Shown one piece after another: positions 1 through 9,438 of a DNA stretch of 64,000 nt; positions within the stretch are counted from its first letter, which is position 1; every line of letters begins with the position of its first letter. The position numbers were made by a program, and so were the translations under genes. The stretch covers positions 2,728,001 to 2,792,000 of the forward strand of contig NZ_LN831029.1 in assembly GCF_001457475.1 (NCBI RefSeq), read 5' to 3'. The notes below the pieces were generated by a model. That model did not search any database and had not been told where the DNA came from. It worked only from the letters and a program-made list of their open reading frames with translations. This DNA comes from Achromobacter xylosoxidans (GTDB lineage: Bacteria; Pseudomonadota; Gammaproteobacteria; Burkholderiales; Burkholderiaceae_B).

Positions 1-92
1 GTATTCGTTTAGCTCCATCGCACCGTATCGCCAGGCCGAAAACCGGATTGTATGCGGTCGGCGGCCGTCTGGCGACGGCCCGCGGGCGAGCC

Positions 93-2699
93 TCAGGCGG
101 CCTGTTGCCGGGCCTCGTCGCCGGCCAGCGCGTCCAGGATGTCGCGCTCGAACTGCATCTGGCTGCGCGGGCGCGCCAGCGCCGCGCCGTCGACGATGAA
201 AACGTCTTCGACCCGGTCGCCCAGCGTCATGATCTTGGCCATCAGCAGGTTGACTTCGTGCTGGGCGAAGACCCGCGCCAGGGCGTGCAACAGGCCGGGA
301 CGGTCGGTCGCCGTGACCGACAGCCGCCAGGAGGTGCTGCGCTCGTCGGGTTGCAGTTCCGCCTGCGGCATGATGGGAAACACGCGCGACATGCGCGACT
401 GGCGCCCGCGGCCGTAGTAGCCGCCGCGCCCCGTGGTGGCCTGGGCGGCGGCCTGGATGTCCTTGAGCCGCTCGGCCAGTTCGTGTTCGACCAGCGTGGC
501 CTGGGCGCGCAGGTCGCTGGCGCCCTCGGGCAGCAGCACGATGAAGCTGTCCAGCGCCCAGCCGTGGCGCGTGGTGTGGATGCGGGCGTCCTGCACCGAT
601 AGCGACTTGGCGTCGAAATACCCGCAGATCGCCACGAACAGGTCCGGCACGTCGCGCGTATAGACCATGATCTGCAGGCCTTCGCCCTGCTCGGTGGGGC
701 GGGCCCGCACCACCGCATGGGCCGGCGTCACCTGGTGATATAGATGGCGCGTGTGCCAGGCGATGTCGGAAGCGTCGTGGCGCAGGAAATACGCCACGTC
801 GAGCTGGTTCCAGAAGGCTTCGCGGGCGTCGTCGCGCAGGCCGGCCAGGCGCGTCAGGCGCGCGGCCTCTTCCTTGCGCTCGGTCAGCACCGTGTGGGCG
901 TCGGCATGGGCGCCGCCCAGCGCGGCCAGGGTCAGCTTGTACAGGTCCTCGAGCAGCTTGCCCTTCCAGGCGTTCCAGACCTTGGGGCTGGTGCCGCGGA
1001 TATCGGCCACCGTCAGCAGGTAGAGCGCCGTCAGGTGGCGTTCGTCCTTGACCGTGGCGGCAAATTCCTGGATCACGGCCGGGTCGGACAGGTCGCGCTT
1101 CTGCGCCACGGCCGACATCAGCAGGTGTTGGCGCACCAGGAATTCCACCAGCCTGGTGTCCTCGGGTTCCATGCCGTGGTCGTGGGCGAACTTGCGCACC
1201 TCGCGCGCGCCCAGCTCGGAATGGTCGCCGCCGCGGCCCTTGGCAATGTCGTGGAACAGCGCCGCCACATACAGCAGCCAATGGCGGTCCAGGCCGGCGA
1301 TCAACTGGCTGGCCAGCGGATATTCCTGGGCATGCTCGGGCATGGTGAAGCGGCGCAGGTTGCGCACCACCGCCAGCGTGTGCTGGTCCACCGTGTAGGC
1401 GTGGAACAGGTCGTGCTGCATCTGGCCGACGATGCGTCGGAACACCGGCAGGTAGCGCGGCAGGATGTTCAGCATGGTCATGCGGCGCAGTTCATGCACG
1501 ATGCCGCGCGGCTGCTGCAGGATCTGCAGGAACAGCTTGCGGTTGACCGGATTGCGGCGGAACTGCGCGTCGATGCGATGGCGCGAATGCCAGATGGCGC
1601 GCAGCGTGCGCGCCGACATGCCGGTCAGCTCGGGGTGCTGCTGCATCACCAGGAAGGCGCGCAGCAGCAGCGTGGGATTGCGCTCGAAACCATCGTCGCG
1701 AATGATGTCGAGGCGGTCGCGCAGGTTGCGGAAATCGTCGTCGATGTCGCGCGCGTCGCTGTCCGGGCGCGGGAACAGGCGTTCCTCGATGTTCTGCACC
1801 AGGATGCCGTTCAACTGGGTCACCAGGCGCGCGGCCCAGTAGTAGCGCTGCATCAGCAGCTCGCTGCCGCGGCGCGTGGCGGTGGCGTGGATGCCGTAGA
1901 CCTCGGCCAGGGCCGGTTGCAGGTCGAACAGCACGCGGTCCTCGCGCCGGTTGGCCAGCAGGTGCAGCTCGATGCGCAGGCGCTTGAAGGCCTGTTCCGC
2001 CTTGCGCAGGTCGCGTGCCTCGGACGGCGTCAACAGGCCGGCCTGCGCCACCGCGCGCCAGTTCTCGCCAAAACCGGCCGCGCGCGCCATCCACAGGATC
2101 ACTTGCAGGTCGCGCAGGCCGCCGGGCGATTCCTTGCAGTTGGGTTCGAGCGCGTAGGGCGTGTCCTGGTAGCGCGCGTGGCGCTGCTGCATCTCGACGC
2201 GCTTGGCGCGGAAGAAGGCGCGCGCATCCAGTCGCGACTGGGTGGCGGCTTCGAACTTCTTCATCAGCGCGCGGCTGCCCGCCAGCCAGCGCGATTCGAG
2301 CAGCGCGGTCTCGACCGTGATGTCGGCGTCGGCCTCGCGTTCGCAGTCCTCGATGGTGCGCACGCTATGGCCGGGTTCCAGGCCCAGGTCCCAGAGCGCG
2401 GCGACCAGGCGCTCGATGGCGGACTCGTCTTCGGCGGTGGGCGCGTGCGGCAGCAGGATCAGCAGGTCGACGTCCGAATGCGGGTACAGCTCGCCGCGGC
2501 CGTAGCCGCCGACCGCCGCCAGCGTGGCGCCGGCCGGCAGGGGGGTGTGCTTGACCAGGTCGCGCAGCGCCGCGTCGACGATGCGGCGCAGGTCGCCCAG
2601 CAGGGTGTCGGGGCGCTCGTGTTCGCGGAACTGGGCCACCGCGGCCCGCCGGGATTCCTGAATGCGTTCGCGCAGGGTGCTGAGGATATCGGCGGTCAT
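93..2699 (-). CDS. glnD: Bifunctional uridylyltransferase / uridylyl-removing enzyme GlnD
   Basis: GlnD is the cytosolic nitrogen sensor that uridylylates and de-uridylylates PII proteins in response to glutamine. The 868-residue product has full family length. The nucleotidyltransferase motif GGYGRGE lies at residues 64-70, followed by the DVD metal-binding pair at 76-78. An HD phosphohydrolase motif (HDIAKGRGGDHSE) lies near residue 482. Two C-terminal ACT domains occupy roughly residues 680-760 and 790-865. It starts 19 bp after the map stop codon on the same strand, so the two are probably cotranscribed. The 92 bases beyond its stop hold only a small hairpin with no T-tract. Confidence 0.97.
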   Translation of the reverse strand: MTADILSTLRERIQESRRAAVAQFREHERPDTLLGDLRRIVDAALRDLVKHTPLPAGATLAAVGGYGRGELYPHSDVDLLILLPHAPTAEDESAIERLVAALWDLGLEPGHSVRTIEDCEREADADITVETALLESRWLAGSRALMKKFEAATQSRLDARAFFRAKRVEMQQRHARYQDTPYALEPNCKESPGGLRDLQVILWMARAAGFGENWRAVAQAGLLTPSEARDLRKAEQAFKRLRIELHLLANRREDRVLFDLQPALAEVYGIHATATRRGSELLMQRYYWAARLVTQLNGILVQNIEERLFPRPDSDARDIDDDFRNLRDRLDIIRDDGFERNPTLLLRAFLVMQQHPELTGMSARTLRAIWHSRHRIDAQFRRNPVNRKLFLQILQQPRGIVHELRRMTMLNILPRYLPVFRRIVGQMQHDLFHAYTVDQHTLAVVRNLRRFTMPEHAQEYPLASQLIAGLDRHWLLYVAALFHDIAKGRGGDHSELGAREVRKFAHDHGMEPEDTRLVEFLVRQHLLMSAVAQKRDLSDPAVIQEFAATVKDERHLTALYLLTVADIRGTSPKVWNAWKGKLLEDLYKLTLAALGGAHADAHTVLTERKEEAARLTRLAGLRDDAREAFWNQLDVAYFLRHDASDIAWHTRHLYHQVTPAHAVVRARPTEQGEGLQIMVYTRDVPDLFVAICGYFDAKSLSVQDARIHTTRHGWALDSFIVLLPEGASDLRAQATLVEHELAERLKDIQAAAQATTGRGGYYGRGRQSRMSRVFPIMPQAELQPDERSTSWRLSVTATDRPGLLHALARVFAQHEVNLLMAKIMTLGDRVEDVFIVDGAALARPRSQMQFERDILDALAGDEARQQAA

Positions 2700-2718
2700 G
2701 GTGGCGGACTGGCCGGGG

Positions 2719-3540
2719 TCAGACGGCGGGAATGACGATCGGTTCGGTGATGAAGGCGGGCGGCTTGGGCATGCCGGGCGACAGGGTCAGGACCTCGTAG
2801 CCGGTGTCGGTGACGCAGACAGCATGCTCCCATTGCGCCGACAGGCTATGGTCGCGCGTCACGACCGTCCAGCCGTCGGACAACTGGCGGATCTCGCGGC
2901 GGCCGGCGTTGATCATGGGCTCGATGGTGAACAACATACCCGTCACCAATTCCACGCCGGTGCCCGGCTTGCCATAATGCAGCACCTGCGGGTCTTCATG
3001 GAAGCGCTGGCCGATGCCGTGGCCGCAGAATTCGCGCACCACCGAGAAGCCGTTGGCCTCGGCGTGCTTCTGGATGGCGTTGCCGACGTCGCCCAATGTG
3101 GCCCCGTTTTTGACCTGCTGGATGCCTTTCCACATGCACTCGAAGGTGATGTCGGTCAGGCGGCGCGACAGGATCGACTGCTCGCCCACGGCGTACATGC
3201 GGCTGGTGTCGCCGAACCAGCCGTCCTTGATGATGGTGACGTCGATATTGAGGGAGTCCCCGTTTTTCAGCGCCTTGTCGCCCGGGATGCCGTGGCACAC
3301 CTGGTGATTGACCGAGGTGCAGATGGCGCCGGGGAAGGGCGGGTAGCCGGGCGGGGCGTAGCCCACCGTGGCGGACTTCACCTTGAGCTCGTCGGTCAGG
3401 TATTCCAGGCAGAGGCGGTCCAGTTCCCCGGTGGTGACGCCAGGCTTGACGTAGGGAGTGATGAAATCGAGGACTTTGGCGGCGTCCTGGCAGGCCGCGC
3501 GCATTTTGGCCAGGTCGGCCGGATTGGTAATGGTGCCCAT
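2719..3540 (-). CDS. map: Methionine aminopeptidase type I
   Basis: Removes the initiator methionine from nascent proteins with a dinuclear metal centre. The product has 273 residues. The family metal ligands are visible: the Asp of DVTII, the Asp of GDTSRMY, the His of GHGIGQRFHE and the Glu of FTIEPMI. I chose the ATG at 3540 (MGTITNPADL) because the 32 codons the frame extends upstream run through the promoter region and do not look like protein. A TATAAT on the minus strand at 3590-3595 is a good -10 candidate. The gene is divergent from rpsB, as in many bacteria, but separated from it by an unusually long spacer. Confidence 0.95.
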   Translation of the reverse strand: MGTITNPADLAKMRAACQDAAKVLDFITPYVKPGVTTGELDRLCLEYLTDELKVKSATVGYAPPGYPPFPGAICTSVNHQVCHGIPGDKALKNGDSLNIDVTIIKDGWFGDTSRMYAVGEQSILSRRLTDITFECMWKGIQQVKNGATLGDVGNAIQKHAEANGFSVVREFCGHGIGQRFHEDPQVLHYGKPGTGVELVTGMLFTIEPMINAGRREIRQLSDGWTVVTRDHSLSAQWEHAVCVTDTGYEVLTLSPGMPKPPAFITEPIVIPAV

Positions 3541-3589
3541 GGAATGACTGACGGATCTCGCTTGAATGTCTGCTTGAAAGAATAGTAGA

Positions 3590-3616
3590 ATTATAGGCTT
3601 CCCTAAAATTTTGGGG
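3590..3616 (-). promoter_or_regulatory. Putative map promoter with adjacent dyad
   Basis: On the minus strand TATAAT (3590-3595) is a perfect -10 match. Immediately upstream of it lies the 16-bp near-palindrome CCCTAAAATTTTGGGG (3601-3616), broken only by one T/G pair. It sits where the -35/-10 spacer would be. No good -35 box is visible at 17 bp, which would suit an activator- or repressor-controlled promoter. The palindrome may be an operator, or simply an AT-rich spacer. Confidence 0.4.
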
Positions 3617-3940
3617 AGCAATCTGGGTAGCGGCAAGCGCCGATCCCGGCGGGTGGGGATGGAATCATCCAGGCCACCTGGTTGGTTGTTCGACCCTGCA
3701 TGTTGGGTCGCACCGCATCTTGTGAGATCGGTGGCGGGTCCTGGAGTTTCATCGCAAGCGAAGGTTGTGGTGGGAATTCGGGCCAGTCGCGAGGTTCCGG
3801 GGCGAGGCGGCGCGGCAGGCGGGCGAGGGCGGCGGGCCGGGAAGGTTGGGCGTGTACATCCCTCAGGCTGGGGCGCTGCGTGCTCGCAAGCCCGGTCATG
3901 TTTTCGAGCAGCGATGCAGGTTCGATGTGGCTGCCGGTTT

Positions 3941-4129
3941 AAGTTCTTGGAAAACCCGGGTTTTGAAACCCTGTTTTCCTGAAGAAATGCCTCCGGCGAC
4001 TGATGCGCGTGATGATTGAAACCAGGGTTGAAAGATCCTGGTTGAAAACCAGGACGCGAAGGAACTGGATTTCGCTGCCAACAAAACAGGTCCGGGTGCG
4101 CTGGAAGAAACTGCCAGGGATTTCCTGGC
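3941..4129 (+). other. Inverted-repeat cluster, candidate structured RNA
   Basis: The perfect palindrome AAAACCCGGGTTTT lies at 3951-3964. GGAAAAC (3949-3955) pairs with GTTTTCC (3973-3979), enclosing GGGTTT/AAACCC (3958-3963 / 3966-3971). CCTGGTT (4037-4043) pairs with AACCAGG (4047-4053) across a GAA loop. The same CCTGG can pair instead with CCAGG at 4022-4026, so these two hairpins exclude each other. AGTTC (3942-3946) can pair with GAACT (4062-4066) and close the whole element. A further hairpin GCCAGG/CCTGGC lies at 4113-4118 / 4124-4129. Which strand is transcribed is unknown. Confidence 0.4.
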
Positions 4130-4274
4130 GGGTCGGACGGCGCGATGCGTGCAGGCGGGGCAAGGCGCTTCGTCGTGGCGGCCGTCTGGGTTTATCGCGG
4201 CAGCGTGGCAGCAAGGCGCGCGGGGCACATGCCCGGCACGTCGGAGTAGTGCGGCAGTGATCGGCCGGCCCGGT

Positions 4275-4380
4275 TAAAATTCTGTTCATCCCGCAGGTGC
4301 GGGAAATCGCGCGCAACACCACCCAGGGTGTCAGCCACAGGCTGATGCAGGTGCGGCGCAAGAAATCAACCCTTGGAGAA
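4275..4380 (+). promoter_or_regulatory. rpsB promoter -10 and structured leader
   Basis: TAAAAT (4275-4280) is a plausible -10 box, putting the transcript start near 4287. The leader then opens with CCCGCA-GG-TGCGGG (4290-4303) and continues with TCAGCC-ACA-GGCTGA (4331-4345), both perfect hairpins, before the ribosome binding site GGAGAA (4375-4380). In enterobacteria S2 represses its own rpsB leader; whether this leader does the same is inference. No clear -35 box is seen. Confidence 0.45.
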
Positions 4381-4384
4381 AGTT

Positions 4385-5134
4385 ATGTCTTTGATGCGCG
4401 AAATGCTGGAAGCGGGTGTCCACTTCGGTCACCAGACCCGCTACTGGAACCCCAAGATGGCCCCCTTCATCTTCGGCCATCGCAACAAGATTCACATCAT
4501 CAACCTGGAAAAGACGGTTGATAAGTACCAGGAAGCCACCAAGTTCGTGAAGCAGCTGGCTGCTCGCGGTGGCAACATCCTGTTCGTCGGCACCAAGCGC
4601 GCCGCCCGCGAGCTGGTCGCCGCCGAAGCCGCCCGTTGCGGCATGCCTTTCGTCGACGCCCGCTGGCTCGGCGGCATGCTGACCAACTTCAAGACGGTCA
4701 AGACCTCGGTCAAGCGCCTGAAGGACATGGAAGCCGTGGTCGCCGAAGGCGGCGCCGAGCGCATGATCAAGAAGGAAGGCCTGCTGTTCCAGCGCGAACT
4801 GGAAAAGCTGAACAAGTCGATCGGCGGCATCAAGGACATGAACGGCCTGCCCGATGCCATGTTCGTGATCGACGTCGGCTACCACAAGATCGCCATCGCC
4901 GAAGCCAAGACCCTGGGCATCCCCGTGGTCGCCGTGGTTGACACCAACCACTCGCCCGAAGGCATCGACTACGTGATCCCCGGCAACGACGACTCGGCCA
5001 AGGCCATCGCGCTGTACGCCAAGGGCATCGCCGACGCCGTGCTGGAAGGCCGCGAACAGAACCTGAACGGTCTGGTCGAGGAAATCGGTGAAGGCCAGGA
5101 AGAGTTCGTCGAAGTGCAGGACAACCAGGCCTAA
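4385..5134 (+). CDS. rpsB: 30S ribosomal protein S2
   Basis: S2 is a structural protein of the small ribosomal subunit that binds late in assembly together with S1. The 249-residue product begins [17 protein letters not shown] and carries the family landmarks [14 protein letters not shown] and the C-terminal [20 protein letters not shown]. An in-frame TTG lies four codons upstream, but GGAGAA at 4375-4380 is correctly spaced for the ATG at 4385. It heads the rpsB-tsf unit and is followed by a 182-bp gap with a strong hairpin. Confidence 0.98.
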   Translation: MSLMREMLEAGVHFGHQTRYWNPKMAPFIFGHRNKIHIINLEKTVDKYQEATKFVKQLAARGGNILFVGTKRAARELVAAEAARCGMPFVDARWLGGMLTNFKTVKTSVKRLKDMEAVVAEGGAERMIKKEGLLFQRELEKLNKSIGGIKDMNGLPDAMFVIDVGYHKIAIAEAKTLGIPVVAVVDTNHSPEGIDYVIPGNDDSAKAIALYAKGIADAVLEGREQNLNGLVEEIGEGQEEFVEVQDNQA

Positions 5135-5270
5135 AGCCTGCTGTCATGTCCGGCGGTTAGTGTCTGGGGGCGGTCGCGGAAAGCGGCGTGCCCCCGCCTC
5201 GCCGGCAGTGCGAAGGCGGACTCCCGCCTTCCTCATCCGCTGCTTGCGGACGTCTCATCGAATCACACCA

Positions 5271-5292
5271 ATGCCCCGGCCCGCCGGGGCAT
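5271..5292 (+). terminator. Intercistronic hairpin between rpsB and tsf
   Basis: ATGCCCCGGC (5271-5280) and GCCGGGGCAT (5283-5292) form a perfect 10-bp inverted repeat separated by only CC. A smaller hairpin (TCCGC/GCGGA, 5236-5250) precedes it. There is no run of T after the stem, so it is more likely a partial terminator or RNA-stability element that sets the S2:EF-Ts ratio than a full stop. It lies 15 bases before the tsf ribosome binding site. Confidence 0.55.
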
Positions 5293-5316
5293 GTCTTAGC
5301 AAAATTTGGAGCTAAC

Positions 5317-6195
5317 ATGGCTGAAATTACCGCCGCCCTGGTCAAGGAACTGCGCGAAAAGACCGATGCGCCCATGATGGAGTGCAAGAAGGCCCTGACG
5401 GAAGCCGAAGGCGACCTGGCCCGCGCCGAGGAAATCCTGCGCGTCAAGCTGGGCAACAAGGCCAGCAAGGCTGCCGCCCGCGTCACCGCCGAAGGCCTGA
5501 TCGGCCTGTTCATCTCGGCCGACGCCAAGCAAGGCGCCGTCATCGAAGTGAACTGCGAAACCGACTTCGTGGCCAAGAACGACGACTTCGTCGCCTTCGT
5601 CAACAAGCTGGCCGAGCTGGTCGCCACCCAGAACCCCGCCGACGTGGCCGCCCTGTCGGCGCTGCCCTACGGCGACGGCACCATCGAATCGACCCGTACC
5701 GCCCTGATCGGCAAGATCGGCGAAAACATCTCGATCCGCCGCTTCGAGCGCATCCAGACCCCGAACGCCCTGGCCAGCTACGTGCACGGCGGCAAGATCG
5801 GCGTGCTGGTGGAATACGCCGGCGCCGAGGAAGTGGGCAAGGACCTGGCGATGCACATCGCCGCGACCAAGCCGAAGGCCCTGAACGCCGACGGCGTGAA
5901 CCCGGCCGACATCGCCGCCGAACGCTCGGTCGCCGAGCAGAAGGCCGCCGAATCGGGCAAGCCGGCTGAAATCGTCGCCAAGATGGTCGAAGGCTCGGTG
6001 CAGAAGTTCCTGAAGGAAGTGACGCTGCTGTCGCAACCGTTCGTCAAGGACGACAAGAACACCGTCGAACAGATGCTCAAGGCCAAGGGCGCCTCGATCA
6101 GCAAGTTCGTGCTGTTCGTCGTCGGCGAAGGTATCGAGAAGAAGACCAGCGACTTCGCCGCTGAGGTTGCCGCCGCCGCCGCCGGCCGCGCCTGA
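5317..6195 (+). CDS. tsf: Elongation factor Ts
   Basis: EF-Ts is the guanine-nucleotide exchange factor that recycles EF-Tu from the GDP to the GTP form. The 292-residue product begins [20 protein letters not shown] and contains the signature MMECKKAL in the N-terminal UBA-like region and [11 protein letters not shown] in the core domain. The ATG at 5317 follows GGAGCT; the frame also runs 43 codons upstream through the intercistronic hairpin, which is not credible protein. It sits between rpsB and pyrH as expected, and a terminator follows its stop. Confidence 0.98.
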   Translation: MAEITAALVKELREKTDAPMMECKKALTEAEGDLARAEEILRVKLGNKASKAAARVTAEGLIGLFISADAKQGAVIEVNCETDFVAKNDDFVAFVNKLAELVATQNPADVAALSALPYGDGTIESTRTALIGKIGENISIRRFERIQTPNALASYVHGGKIGVLVEYAGAEEVGKDLAMHIAATKPKALNADGVNPADIAAERSVAEQKAAESGKPAEIVAKMVEGSVQKFLKEVTLLSQPFVKDDKNTVEQMLKAKGASISKFVLFVVGEGIEKKTSDFAAEVAAAAAGRA

Positions 6196-6213
6196 TCTCA
6201 GGGTAGTCCTTAC

Positions 6214-6258
6214 AGGCCGGCGCTAGATATTTTCTAGTCCGGCCTATTTCTTGTCTTA
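6214..6258 (+). terminator. tsf terminator
   Basis: AGGCCGG (6214-6220) pairs with CCGGCCT (6239-6245), enclosing a second stem CTAGA/TCTAG (6223-6227 / 6233-6237), and is followed by a T-rich tail. It lies between tsf and pyrH, so pyrH probably has its own promoter in the remaining 35 bases, or relies on readthrough. Confidence 0.7.
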
Positions 6259-6259
6259 A

Positions 6260-7009
<750 letters not shown>

Positions 7010-7024
7010 AGAAAAGGAAAATCC

Positions 7025-7585
7025 ATGAGCGTCGCAGAAATCCGCAAATCCGCCGAAGCCAGGATGGCCAAGTCGCTTGACACGCTCAAGACCAACCTGG
7101 CCAAGATCCGCACGGGCCGCGCCCACACCGGCATCCTGGACCACGTGCAGGTCGAGTACTACGGTTCGCCCGTGCCGATCAGCCAGGTCGGCAACGTGAA
7201 CCTGATCGACGCGCGCACCATCAGCGTCCAGCCCTACGAAAAGAGCATGGCCGCCGCGATCGAGAAGGCCATCCGCGAATCGGACCTGGGCCTGAACCCG
7301 ATGTCCATGGGCGACAGCATCCGCGTGCCGATGCCGGCCCTGACCGAAGAGCGCCGCCGCGACCTGACCAAGGTCGTGCGCAGCGAGGGCGAGGACGCCA
7401 AGGTGGCCGTGCGCAACCTGCGCCGCGAAGCCAACGAAGGGCTGAAGAAGCTGGTCAAGGACAAGGAAATCTCCGAGGACGACGAGCGTCGCGCGCAGGA
7501 TGATGTCCAGAAGCTGACGGACCGCAGCGTGGCCGACATCGACAAGATGGTCACGCAAAAAGAAGCGGAAATCATGACCGTATAA
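7025..7585 (+). CDS. frr: Ribosome recycling factor
   Basis: RRF splits post-termination ribosomes together with EF-G. The 186-residue product matches the family length of about 185 and contains the typical segments [38 protein letters not shown] and the helical C-terminal region [35 protein letters not shown] precedes the ATG. The stop codon overlaps a TATAAT at 7581-7586, and an inverted repeat GCCGGGC/GCCCGGC (7596-7602 / 7619-7625) follows; this may mark a weak transcription boundary before uppS. Confidence 0.98.
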   Translation: MSVAEIRKSAEARMAKSLDTLKTNLAKIRTGRAHTGILDHVQVEYYGSPVPISQVGNVNLIDARTISVQPYEKSMAAAIEKAIRESDLGLNPMSMGDSIRVPMPALTEERRRDLTKVVRSEGEDAKVAVRNLRREANEGLKKLVKDKEISEDDERRAQDDVQKLTDRSVADIDKMVTQKEAEIMTV

Positions 7586-7754
7586 TCCTTGCAGTGCCGG
7601 GCAGGGGCGGCTAGCCACGCCCGGCGCCAGGATTGCTGCCTTCGCGCGCCGTCCCATCCATTGCCTCGCAGCTCGCTGGCGCAGCAGTGGATCGACGGCG
7701 CGGATTTTTCCCGTATTCCCTGTTTTACGCCGGTCGACGGCGCTCCCCAGACCC

Positions 7755-8519
7755 ATGGCAACCAGTTCTACCCAGGCGGTTCCCGCTACCCGCGATATCC
7801 CGGAGCACGTGGCCATCATCATGGATGGCAACGGTCGCTGGGCGACGCGGCGATTGCTGCCGCGCACGGCGGGCCATGCCAAGGGCGTGCAGGCGGTGCG
7901 GCGCGTGGTCGAGGCCTGCGGTCGCGCCGGGGTGCGTTACCTGACGCTGTTCGCCTTCAGTTCCGAGAACTGGCGCCGGCCCGCCGAGGAAGTGTCGCTG
8001 CTGATGCGCCTGTTCGTGCAGGCGCTGGAGCGCGAGGTCGGCAAGCTGGAAGAGCAGGGGGTGCGGTTGCACGTCATCGGCGACCTGTCGGCCTTCGAGC
8101 CGCGCCTGCAGGAACTGATCTTCGCGGCCCAGGCCCGCACCGCCCACAATGACCGCCTGCACCTGACGGTGGCTGCCAACTACGGTGGCCGCTGGGACAT
8201 CCTGCAGGCCACCCGCGCCATGCTGGCGGCCGAGCCGGCCCTGGCGACGCAGCCCCAGCTGGTCGACGAAGAGCGGCTGGCGCGGCACCTGTCCATGTCC
8301 TGGGCCCCCGAGCCCGATCTGTTCATCCGCACCGGCGGCGAGCAGCGCATTTCCAATTTCCTGATCTGGCAGATGGCGTACGCCGAGTTCTATTTCACCG
8401 ACCGCTACTGGCCCGACTTTGGCGCCGACGAGTTGCGCGAGGCATTCGACTGGTACCGCACGCGCGAGCGCCGCTTCGGCCGCACCAGCGCACAGCTCGC
8501 CGCAAGCGGCGACAAATAA
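7755..8519 (+). CDS. uppS: Undecaprenyl diphosphate synthase (cis-prenyltransferase)
   Basis: Condenses isopentenyl units onto farnesyl diphosphate to make the C55 lipid carrier for peptidoglycan and LPS. The 254-residue product has the catalytic [13 protein letters not shown] motif near residue 25, the [11 protein letters not shown] segment, and the C-terminal [27 protein letters not shown] region that binds the allylic substrate. It opens the envelope-biogenesis run that continues through cdsA and dxr. Confidence 0.97.
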   Translation: MATSSTQAVPATRDIPEHVAIIMDGNGRWATRRLLPRTAGHAKGVQAVRRVVEACGRAGVRYLTLFAFSSENWRRPAEEVSLLMRLFVQALEREVGKLEEQGVRLHVIGDLSAFEPRLQELIFAAQARTAHNDRLHLTVAANYGGRWDILQATRAMLAAEPALATQPQLVDEERLARHLSMSWAPEPDLFIRTGGEQRISNFLIWQMAYAEFYFTDRYWPDFGADELREAFDWYRTRERRFGRTSAQLAASGDK

Positions 8520-8580
8520 CGGCTTGCCGCCAGCCGCGCGGCGCGCGGCGGCCCTGAGCCGACCTCGAGGAGACCGTCAC

Positions 8581-9438
8581 ATGTTGGGTCAGCGTATCGT
8601 TACCGCCGTCATCCTGCTCGCCATCCTGGCGGCGGCGATGATGAGTGCCAATCCCTGGTGGTTCGTGGCGCTGCTCGCGCTGGCCGCGGCCTGCGCCAAT
8701 TGGGAGTGGCTGCGCCTGACGTTGCCGCAGCCGCCGTCGCCGCTGATCGCCGCCGGTATCCCGGTCCTGTTGTTCGCGGCCATGCTGGCACTGACGTCGG
8801 CCTGGCTCTCGGGCGGACGCGAAGGCGTCACCGACCCCGCCTGGGTCCTGCGCTACGCGGCGCCGCTGGTTGCCGCGGTATGGCTGCTGGGCGCCACCGC
8901 CGCGGTGATGCGCGGCCGTTCCGACGCGGCGCCGGCCAGCCTGGCCTGGTCGCTGTTTTCCGTGCCGGCCGCCTTCACGGCCTGGGCGGTGCTGGCGCAG
9001 ATGTTCATGACCCATGGCGCCGGCTTCGTGGTGTCGCTGCTGGCGCTGGTCTGGGTGGCCGACATCGCCGCTTATTTTGCCGGCCGCGCGTTCGGCAAGC
9101 GTAAACTGGCGCCGCGGGTCAGCCCCGGCAAGACAGTGGCGGGCGCGGTGGCCGGCGTATTGGGCGCGGTGATCTGGATCGGCCTGTCCAGTCTTTGGGA
9201 CGGCACCTATGGCCATGCCCTGGTCGCGCGCTGGAGCTTCTGGCTGGCCCTGCCGATCGCCGCCTTGCTGGGGGTGCTGTCGATCATCGGCGACCTGTTC
9301 GAGTCCCTGCTCAAGCGCCGCGCCGGCCGCAAGGATTCCAGCGCGCTGCTGCCCGGCCATGGCGGGGTCTATGACCGGATCGACGCGATCCTCCCGGTTG
9401 CGCCGCTCGCATTCATTTTGTCTGGAGTGTTGTTTTGA
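8581..9438 (+). CDS. cdsA: Phosphatidate cytidylyltransferase (CDP-diacylglycerol synthase)
   Basis: Integral membrane enzyme that activates phosphatidic acid with CTP, the branch point of phospholipid synthesis. The 285-residue product has about eight hydrophobic segments. Its C-terminal signature runs from [19 protein letters not shown] to [12 protein letters not shown] and the [19 protein letters not shown] tail. GAGGAGA (8566-8572) is well placed for the ATG at 8581, and the frame upstream of it overlaps uppS. Its stop overlaps the TTG start of dxr. Confidence 0.96.
   Translation: MLGQRIVTAVILLAILAAAMMSANPWWFVALLALAAACANWEWLRLTLPQPPSPLIAAGIPVLLFAAMLALTSAWLSGGREGVTDPAWVLRYAAPLVAAVWLLGATAAVMRGRSDAAPASLAWSLFSVPAAFTAWAVLAQMFMTHGAGFVVSLLALVWVADIAAYFAGRAFGKRKLAPRVSPGKTVAGAVAGVLGAVIWIGLSSLWDGTYGHALVARWSFWLALPIAALLGVLSIIGDLFESLLKRRAGRKDSSALLPGHGGVYDRIDAILPVAPLAFILSGVLF

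Larger units (their letters stand above)
3541..4384. other. 844-bp map-rpsB spacer without a gene
   Basis: Long gene-free stretch between the divergent map and rpsB genes. Reading frames in it lack family resemblance or a convincing ribosome binding site. It holds a dyad beside the map -10 box (3601-3616), a cluster of perfect inverted repeats at about 3941-4129, and the rpsB promoter/leader near 4275-4384. The 3940-4060 part is locally richer in A and T than the surrounding genes. The stretch 3620-3935 shows nothing I can name. Confidence 0.7.

Noticed and set aside
63..80. GGCCGTC/GACGGCC hairpin beyond the glnD stop as a terminator
   Set aside because: The stem is perfect but no T-run follows on the minus strand, and the segment is too short to judge.
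744..2735. 663-codon open frame antisense to glnD
   Set aside because: High GC content keeps antisense frames open. The translation is low-complexity Arg/Gln/Val/Ala-rich with no known motif, while glnD on the other strand has all of its family domains.
3611..4361. Several frames of 80-140 codons in the map-rpsB spacer as genes
   Set aside because: They overlap each other on both strands, show no motif or ribosome binding site, and coincide with the inverted-repeat cluster.
7581..7586. TATAAT at the frr stop codon as a uppS promoter
   Set aside because: No -35 element stands 16-18 bp upstream; the match is probably chance within the stop region.
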